A stretch of 64,000 nucleotides of DNA from Budorcas taxicolor. Its lineage: Eukaryota; Chordata; Mammalia; Artiodactyla; Bovidae. This document shows positions 57,353-64,000 of the stretch, one piece after another. Location of the stretch: the NCBI RefSeq assembly GCF_023091745.1, contig NC_068926.1, positions 44,044,001 through 44,108,000 of the forward strand. Reading direction: 5' to 3'. The notes beneath the pieces were generated by a model, which saw nothing but the letters and a program-made list of their open reading frames with translations, had not been told where the DNA came from and ran no database searches. Numbering within the stretch: the stretch's first letter is position 1; each line of letters starts with the position of its first letter. The position numbers and the translations under genes are program-made.

Positions 57353-58367
57353 CCCTGAAATAAAATGTTCTGTGTGTTTCAAATATATTTGAAGATTTGC
57401 TGAGACACATCCCTCGATTTGAAAGGTTTGTGTCCTTGTTTTCCAATTCCATTGGGACTGAAAAGGGAATTTGCTGCTATTTGTTGAGAGAATAAGAGGC
57501 TTCCTCTTCCTGAAATTTACAGTGTGTTTAGACTTCTGAATGACACAGAAATCTTATGGAAAAGAACATGAAAGCTATTCTAACTGGGATGCAGCTATGT
57601 TGAGATCGAGAACAATTTACTGTAATAGCATTTTTATTTATCTGTGAAAGGTTCTGCATAACGCCTGGCACATAAGTGCTTAGAATACATTGAAGGAAGG
57701 AAAAACAGATGGAAAGAAGGAAGGGAAAGTTACAGTATGAAGTGGCCGGTGTGAGCTGCAAGACAGAAATATTGTGGGGGCAGAGGAAGAAGTGGATTCA
57801 TTTCTGGTACCAAGTTGGACTGTGCTTCCAACATCCTGTGCAGCCTGCTCCCTCAGTAGCCCTGTCTCAACTCATCCTGTCTTACCCCAATCCCACCGGC
57901 TTTGTATGCTCTGGGAAGGAGATGACTGTGTTTTGAAGGAAAGAGCTGTGTCCACCAGCTCTGCTGTAGGAAACATACCTACCAGCTGATGGAAGAAAAG
58001 CAGGAGGTGCAAGGCTGACAGAAAATTGCTGGAGGACACAGCAAGAGGGCAGGCAGCCAGAGGAGTTGGGGGTCACGCCAGGAGAGTAACAAAAGCCATG
58101 GATATCAAAACAGAGGAAGTAAAGATCTTCAGACAGACTCTCATGCTTGTCGCCTCTCAGGAAATGCAGGGAGGATGGATCCTGAGTAATGGAGAGGGCT
58201 CCAAAAATGAAACACAAAATTTTCTGCATGTCAAGTGTACAGTGGCTCAGAGCATATCCAGACTTGGGATTCTGTTGTAAATAACTTTACTCTCAGTAGC
58301 AAGTGAAGCATGAAGAATTTGAGTTCAAAAGTGATACTTTCCTATGTCATTTTATTTTTCACTTTTT
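57353..58367. other. Unclassified sequence with a possible L2/MIR tail near 57640-57700
   Basis: 'ctgcataacgcctggcacat' and 'aagtgcttagaatacattga' look like an L2 3' end. Three frames of 75-115 codons (57709-57936, 57882-58229, 58026-58280) overlap on opposite strands; none has a recognisable domain. Confidence 0.4.
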
Positions 58368-58537
58368 AAAAAGATATTTATATGGACTATATAATTTGTA
58401 ACAATATTGCTTCTGTTTTATTTTTTGGTTTTATGGCCATGAGGCATATGGGATCTTTTCTCCCCAGCTAGGAATCAAATTCATACCCCTTGCTTTGGAA
58501 GATAAGTTTTAACCACTGGACCACAAAGGAAGTCCCT
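58368..58537 (-). mobile_element. CHR-type SINE, antisense
   Basis: 'gtaacaatattgcttctgtt', 'atgaggcatatgggatcttt', 'ccccagctaggaatcaaatt' and 'ccactggaccacaaaggaag'. The 5' context 'acaatattgcttctgtttt' also occurs in the copy at 51245-51420, so both belong to one subfamily. Confidence 0.85.
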
Positions 58538-59325
58538 CTTATTTTAAAAATAATACTTTAGTATAATCAAAAACCTTGTTCTTTAATGATATTTAAAATT
58601 TCAGAAAAATCTAGACACAGAGCAATGATAATTATACAAAGAAACGTTAATATTCAATGTTTTATTTTTACTCAAATCAGAAAATAGATGCGTTATAAAT
58701 TTGAGTGAGTTGCTTGTTTTGATATTTTCAATTCTCATTAAACTTACTGCACTGTTATATTTTCACAGGAAAAGTGCAGAGAAACAAGATTTACAAATGA
58801 ATATTGGTAAAAGTGGGAAACTTTGATGGAAAACACACTCATATTTTTTAATAAACTGAAATAGATTTTACAAATACATTTTCCACAGTGATTCTCTGAA
58901 AAATTACTTTAGTTACCAAGAAATTGTATTAAATTACAAAAACTTTTCTAAGCGGTCTTCCCACCAAAAAAAAAAAAGTGATAAAGTTTTTAAGAAGAAA
59001 GTTCACAAATTAACTAGTATTTTTATTTATAAAGTCATTTTGATTCAATACACAGATTTCATTGTATCTTTAAACATAATTATAAAGAGATTTATTTTCA
59101 GATCCATAACAACTCAGGAAGAGCTTTTTTCCCTAAAATGCCTGATTTTATTTGACGTTCAGCTATAGCTGTTTGAAATAGAACAAAATGAACAGTAAAT
59201 TGGAGTTTTTCATGGCGTCTCAGGTTTAATACCTTTAAATGTCCTTAATTTGTATATTTAATAGGTCCAACTCAGCTTATTTAAGATTTCAAGTAGCTAA
59301 CCTTTCCCTGATAGTCAAAATATAA
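58538..59325. other. Unclassified AT-rich sequence
   Basis: About 790 bp, nothing recognised. Confidence 0.45.
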
Positions 59326-59957
59326 TTCAGTTTCAGTTCAGTTCAGTTCAGTCGCTCAGTCATGTCCAACTCTTTGCAACCCCATGAATCACAGCGTGCC
59401 AGGCCTCCCTGTCCATCACCAACTCCCAGAGTTTACTCAAGCTCCTGTCCATCGAGTCGGTGATGCCATCCAGCCATCTCATCCTCTGTTGGCCCCTTCT
59501 CCTCCTGCCCCCAATCCCTCCCAGAATCAGGATCTTTTCCAATGAGTCAACTCTTCGCATGAGGTGGCCAAAGTATTGGAGTTTCAGCTTCAAAATCAGT
59601 TCTTCCAATGAACACCCAGGACTGATCTTCTTTAGAATGGACCAGTTGGGTCTCCTTGCAGTCCAAGGGACTCTCAAGAGTCTTCTCCAACACCACAGTT
59701 CAAAAAGCATCAATTCTTCAGTGCTCGGCTTTCTTCACAGTCCAACTCTCACATCCATACATGACCACAGGAAAAACCATAGCCTTGACTAGATGGACCT
59801 TTGTTGACAGAGTAATGTCTCTGCTTTTTAATATGCTATCTAGGTTGGTCATAACTTTCCTTCCAAGGAGTAAGCATTTTTTAATTTCATGGCTGCAATC
59901 ACTATCTGCAGTGATTTTGGAGGCCAAAAAAAAACAAGTCTGACACTGTTTCCCCAT

Positions 59958-61260
59958 CTATTTCCCATGAAGTGACAGGACCGGATACCATGATCTTCGT
60001 TTTCTGAATATTGAGCTTTGAACCAACTCTTTCACTTTCAACAAGAGGCTTTTTAGTTCCTCTTCACTTTCTGCCATAAGGGTGGTGTCATCTGCATATC
60101 TGAGGTTTTTGATATTTCTCCCAGCAGTCTTGATTCCAGCTTGTGTTTCTTCCAGTCCAGCTTTTCTCATGATGTACTCTGCGTATAAGTTAAATAAGCA
60201 GGGTGACAATATACAGCCTTGACGTACTCCTTTTCCTACTTGGAACCAGTCTGTTGATCCATGTCCAGTTCTAACTGTTGCTTCCTGACCTGCATATAGG
60301 TTTCTCAAGAGGCAGGTCAGGTGGTCTGGTATTCCCATCTCTTTCAGAATTTTCCACAGTTTATTGTGATCCACACAGTCAAAGGCTTTGGCATAGTCAA
60401 TAAAGCAGACATAGATGTGTTTCTGGAACTCTCTTGCTTTCTCCATGATCCAGCAGATGTTCGCAATTTGATCTCTGGTTCCTCTGCCTTTTCTAAACCA
60501 ACTTGAATATCTGGAAATTCACGCTTCACATGTTGCTGAAGCCTGGCTTGGAGAATTTTGAGTATTACTTTACTAGCATGTGAGATGAGTGCAATTGTGC
60601 CACAGTTTGAGCATTCTTTGGCATTGCCTTTCTTTGGGATTGGAATGAAAACTGACCTTTTCCAGTCCTGTGGCCACTGCTGAGTTTTCCAAATTTACTG
60701 GCATCTTTTAGGATTTGAAATAGCTCAACTGGAATTCCATCACCTCCACTAGCTTTGTTCGTAGTGACGCTTTCTAAGGCCCACTTGACTTCACATTCCA
60801 GGATGTCTGGCTCTAGGTGAGTGATCACATCATCGTGATTATCTTGGTCGTGAAGATCTTTTTTGTATAGCTCTTCTGTGTATTCTTGCCACCTCTTCTT
60901 AATATCTTCTGCTTCTGTTAGGCCCATACGATTTCTGTCATTTATCGAGCCCATCTTTGAATGAAATGTTCCCTTGGTATCTCTGACTTTCTTGAAGAGA
61001 TCTCTAGTCTTTCCCATTCTGTTGTTTTCCTCTATTTCTTTGCATTGATCACTGAGGAAGGGTTTCTTATCTCTCCTTGCTATTCCTTGGAACTCTGCAT
61101 TCAGATGCTTATATCTTTCCTTTTCTCCTTTGCTTTTGGCTTCTCTTCTTTTCACAGCTATTTGTAAGGCTTCCTCAGACAGCCATTTTGCTTTTTTGCA
61201 TTTCTTTTCCATAGGGATGGTCTTGATCCCTGTCTCCTGTACAATGTCACGAACCTCCAT
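59958..61260 (-). pseudogene. BovB linker and reverse transcriptase remnant
   Basis: Frame 61260-60565 (231 aa) covers the linker and RT N-terminus (HLEPDILECEVKWAL, then ASGGDGIPVELFQIL). Frame 60446-59958 (162 aa) holds motif A FIDYAKAFDCVDH, motif B GVRQGCILSPCLFN and the catalytic YADD (encoded at 60087-60098). All three RT motifs are intact in sequence, unlike the copy at 11845-14675, but the frames are disjoined, and a further shift occurs after residue ~140 of the second frame. Confidence 0.92.
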
Positions 61261-61745
61261 TCATCAGGTACTCTGTCTATCAGATCTAGGCCCTTAAATC
61301 TATTTCTCACTTCCACTGTATAATCATAAGGGAATTGATTTAGGTCGTACCTGAATGGTCTAGTGGTTTTCCCTACCTTCTTCAATTTAAGTCTGAATTT
61401 GGCAATAAGGAGTTCATAATCTGAGCCACAGTCAACTCTCAGTCTTATTTTTGCTGACTGTATAGAGCTTCTCCATCTTTGGCTGCAAAGAATATAATCA
61501 ATCTGATTTCACTGTTGACCATCTGGTGATGTCCATGTGTAGTCTTCTCTTGTGTTGTTGGAAGAGGGTGTTTTTATGACCAGTGTGTTCTCTTGGCAAA
61601 ACTCTATTAGCATTTGGCCTGCCTCATTCCGTACTCCAAGGCCAAATTTGCCTGTTACTCCAGGTGTTTCTTGACTTCCTACTTTTGCATTCCAGTCCCC
61701 TATAATGAAAAGGACAGCTTTTTTGGGTGTTAGTTCTAAAAGGTC

Positions 61746-62078
61746 TTAGAGGTCTTCATACAACCATTCAACTTCAGCTTCTTCAGCATTACTGGTTGGG
61801 GCATAGGCTTGGATTACTGTGATATTGAATGGTTTGCCTTGGAAATGAACAGAGATCATTCTGTCGTTTTTGCATCCAAGTACTGCATTTTGGACTCTTT
61901 TGTTGACCATGATGGCTACTCCATTTCTCCTAAGGGATTCCTGCCCACAGTAGTAGATATAATGGTCATCAGAGTTAAATTCACCCATTCCAGTCCATTT
62001 TAGTTCACTGATTCCTAGAATGTCGATGTTCACTCTTGCCATCTCCTGTTTGACCACTTCCAGTTTGCCTTGATTCAT
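61746..62078 (-). pseudogene. BovB endonuclease N-terminal remnant
   Basis: A 110-residue frame with DILGISELKWTGMG (the catalytic Glu region), RRNGVAIMVNKRVQNAVLG and YAPTSNAEEAEVEWLYEDL. A stop codon follows EDL. The GD(W/F)N block and the SDH end of the domain continue downstream in other frames. In BovB this domain cuts the target DNA to prime reverse transcription. Confidence 0.9.
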
Positions 62079-62405
62079 GGACCTGACATTCCAGGTTCCT
62101 AGGCAATATTGCTCTTTACATCATTGGACCTTGCCTCTATCACCAGTCACATCCACAACTGGGTATTGTTTTTTCTTTGGCTCCATCCCTTCATTCTTTC
62201 TGGAGTTATTTCTCCACTGATCTCCAGTAGTATATTGGGCACTTACCGACCTGGGGTGTTCCTCTTTAAGTATCCTATCATTTTGCCTTTTCATACTGTT
62301 CATCGGGTTCTCAAGGCAAGAATACTGAAGTGGTTTGCCATTCCCTTCTCCAGTGGACCACATTCTTTCAGACCTCTCAACCATAATTAGTTTAATTTGC
62401 TCTAA

Positions 62406-62838
62406 ATTCTAATGGGGGAGAAACATTTCCAGAACACAATGGGCCTAGTCCTTTTTTTTTCTTTTTTTAGTTCATTTGATGGAAAAATTTTGACCCCAAT
62501 ACTTGTGCTGACATTAAACAAATAAACTAACAGATATATATATAGCAAAGATGGATTTTTTCTGGGATCAGTTGTGAATTGCAATTCAAGATCTGCAACC
62601 ATGGTGAGCCGCATGCAAGTCCCCTAATAGCAAGGGAAGGAGAATGCTTTCTTAGAGAGAAAAAGGAAGGTGAAGGGTTTTAGGAAACAATCCATGGATT
62701 GTTCACTGTTGAGTCCTTGCCATAAAAGAAGAGGATTCATTCTCCTCTTGGTCTCAGCTATCATTGCAAAGCATCAGAGCTCCCCCTCTGGGCTCCAAAC
62801 TCCACTTAACTGGGATTTATGTTTACCAATTTTTTACA
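62406..62838 (-). mobile_element. Candidate ERV LTR, minus strand
   Basis: On the minus strand, a purine-rich tract 'aaaagggggaag' (62850-62839) is followed by TGTAAAAAATTGG, the arrangement of a retroviral polypurine tract next to an LTR. The following ~430 bp include a TATATATATA stretch (62533-62545 region) and reach the edge of BovB. The far end and any target-site duplication are not certain. I could be wrong about the family and the boundaries. Confidence 0.4.
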
Positions 62839-62850
62839 CTTCCCCCTTTT
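62839..62850 (-). other. Candidate retroviral polypurine tract
   Basis: 'aaaagggggaag' on the minus strand directly before a TG dinucleotide. Polypurine tracts prime plus-strand DNA synthesis in retroviruses. Confidence 0.4.
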
Positions 62851-63068
62851 GATCAAGATCTTTCTCTGAAAACACCACTGATCAAGAGTTACATTTCCTA
62901 GTTTCAGTGGCTTTTTGTCCCTCAATGTCAGGAGTATCCTCCCTTGTTTCTAGGGTCTCATGTGGAAGGGAAGTGCACAAATAGGGAAACTAATAGGGTC
63001 ACATTCAAGTAACAAAGAACTCTCAGGCATTTTTTATCTAAACTTCATACATTATCAAGATTATAGAC
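62851..63068 (-). mobile_element. Possible ERV internal 3' end fragment, minus strand
   Basis: About 220 bp between the polypurine tract and the plus-strand LTR. If the tract is real, this would be the end of the internal region. No protein motif is readable; inference from position only. Confidence 0.35.
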
Positions 63069-63611
63069 TGCCGGGAGCCAGCGTGAGGAATCCCGCCCAT
63101 GACAAGGCCATGAGGAAAGAAGCCTGACAAAACACAAGGATGTGATTAGGCTTCAGGAGTTCCCCCTGGAATTTCCTGAGCATGTACCCCAAAAAACCAA
63201 AAATCTGCTGGCTTTTGTACTCTGCTCTTCTGATACTCTCTGGAAAAAGTCAAATCAGGGCTTTAGTCTTCTGCATTTGAAAGGATGTTTCAGTTAAACC
63301 CCTCTGATAGCTCTCTAGCTTGCCTAACAGGTTCCCCGGACCTCTTACAGCTTGTGAATTGCTTACAGCCCCCCAACCACGAGAGGCACAAAGCTTAAAG
63401 CATCTTAAAGATACAGAGCCTTTTCTAAAGAGTTAAAAATCATATTGGTGAAGGGTTTTCACTGTTGACTCAATGATTGCCGCCAGGCCTCCATATTCTT
63501 TATCTTTTAGGCACCTGGGAGGATGTTAATCAATGTAAATGGGATATGGAAAAACATATATAGTAGTTTTGATGTTAGCAACACTAGACTTTTGAGTTAA
63601 TTACTTTTCTT

Positions 63612-63657
63612 TTGTTATAAATCACTGTACTCCTTTTACTTGTTATAAATTGCTGTA
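63612..63657 (+). repeat. Near-tandem 18-bp repeat in the LTR U3
   Basis: 'ttgttataaatcactgta' at 63612-63629 and 'ttgttataaattgctgta' at 63640-63657, 16 of 18 identical. Confidence 0.85.
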
Positions 63658-63938
63658 TCTTTGCTATGTAAGAATGTAACTTTATTTAGTGCTTTCTGAG
63701 AATGGCACCAGACTTTGGGAAGATCAACACAAATAAGTCTTCTAGTTAACAAACCCTTATCAGAAAAAAGGCTGTAAAATGTTAATTGGCCCTTTTTGGC
63801 CAGAAGATGATGTAAATCACCTAAGGCTTGTGTATACAATTAGGTATGCAGAGAGAAAAGCCTGGTTTTGATAAGAATCTGGGCTGCTAACGCTGCATAA
63901 CTTTGTGTTACCCATTGATCTCCATGTATTATCAAAAG

Positions 63939-63946
63939 TATAAAAA
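63939..63946 (+). promoter_or_regulatory. TATA box of the right-edge LTR
   Basis: 'tataaaaa' with a cap region expected about 25-30 bp downstream, near 63968-63975. Confidence 0.7.
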
Positions 63947-63957
63947 GCCTTCTGAAC

Positions 63958-63963
63958 AATAAA
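63958..63963 (+). terminator. Poly(A) signal of the right-edge LTR
   Basis: AATAAA only 19 bp after the TATA box start, so it may lie at the U3/R boundary. This compact layout occurs in some retroviral LTRs. Confidence 0.6.
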
Positions 63964-64000
63964 GGATGGACCGGTTTCTCAGACTAGTCTCTCGGCCTAG

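Larger units (their letters stand above)
59326..62384 (-). mobile_element. BovB LINE, nearly full-length
   Basis: About 3.06 kb, close to the usual ~3.2 kb of BovB. On the minus strand: 5' UTR (62384-62100), APE-type endonuclease (about 62078-61390), linker (about 61385-60750), reverse transcriptase (about 60750-59960) and C-terminal domain to the 3' tail (tandem 'ttcag', 59326-59352). Frames 62078-61746, 61260-60565, 60446-59958 and 59713-59360 are open pieces separated by stops or frameshifts. The 5' UTR segment near 62309-62358 matches the A-unit of Bov-tA SINEs. It is the most complete BovB here but is inactive as read. Confidence 0.95.
63069..64000 (+). mobile_element. ERV LTR (probably class II), continuing past the window
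   Basis: Begins 'tgccgggagccagcgtgagg' and continues at least 932 bp in an LTR arrangement: long U3, TATA box 63939-63946, AATAAA 63958-63963, and a downstream sequence ending 'agactagtctctcggcctag'. The start resembles remembered bovine betaretrovirus-like LTRs. The window stops in R or U5, so I cannot tell whether this is a solo LTR, a 5' LTR with a provirus after it, or a fragment. The 67-codon minus frame 63839-63636 is not a gene. Confidence 0.7.

Noticed and set aside
57709..58280. Overlapping frames of 75-115 codons on both strands as small genes
   Set aside because: Mutually overlapping on opposite strands, no motifs, no upstream signals.
1..64000. CRISPR array, operon or phage-like system
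   Set aside because: Repeat content, codon stops and base composition are those of mammalian intergenic DNA; no regularly spaced repeats or bacterial gene order.

Overview
The window is ordinary intergenic DNA from a ruminant, most likely a bovid. The evidence is the mix of mobile elements: RTE-class BovB LINEs, many Bov-tA SINEs that share sequence with BovB, artiodactyl L1 copies and CHR-type tRNA-derived SINEs. BovB with Bov-tA is characteristic of Ruminantia. I cannot name the species or chromosome. I see no host protein-coding exon, no tRNA or rRNA gene, no CRISPR array and nothing prokaryotic. The long open frames are remnants of LINE reverse transcriptases or chance antisense frames inside LINEs.

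Layout. 1-230: an (AC)n tract and a CHR SINE. 230-3028: AT-rich, nothing recognised. 3029-5195: a decayed BovB abutting an L1 3' end. 5.2-9.8 kb: a BovB 3' fragment, an old ERV LTR and an L1M 3' end carrying a Bov-tA. 10-11.7 kb: a CHR SINE and old L1/HAL1-like pieces. 11845-14675: a long BovB joined head-to-head to an L1 ORF1 fragment (14676-15440). 15.5-16.8 kb: CR1/L2-like sequence. 18402-24815: a nearly full-length but internally deleted L1 on the minus strand, holding three SINEs and lying inside an older repeat. 26091-26597: a solo ERV LTR with target-site duplication. 27-32 kb: Bov-tA SINEs, MaLR-type LTRs and MIR/L2 scraps. 32896-33127: an unidentified palindromic element. 33-45.9 kb: scattered SINEs, MIRs, an L2 RT fragment, a Tigger-like MITE and a 22-base G run. 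45.9-49.2 kb: an ancient transposon-like fossil split by a BovB insertion that carries an 82-bp copy of nearby sequence and is itself split by a young L1. 50-59 kb: SINEs, old L1 ends and BovB tails. 59326-62384: a nearly full-length BovB with readable but broken endonuclease and reverse transcriptase. 62.4 kb to the end: a possible minus-strand ERV remnant, then a plus-strand ERV LTR with an intact TATA box and poly(A) signal running off the window.

There is no gene network to describe. What can be reconstructed is the order of insertions, because several carry clean target-site duplications. I do not see an undescribed functional system. The most unusual structures are the 82-bp locally derived segment captured with a BovB insertion (46063-47555 with its source at 48988-49069) and the long inverted repeat at 32896-33127. 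Family names rest on my reading against remembered consensus sequences and were not checked by a repeat search.
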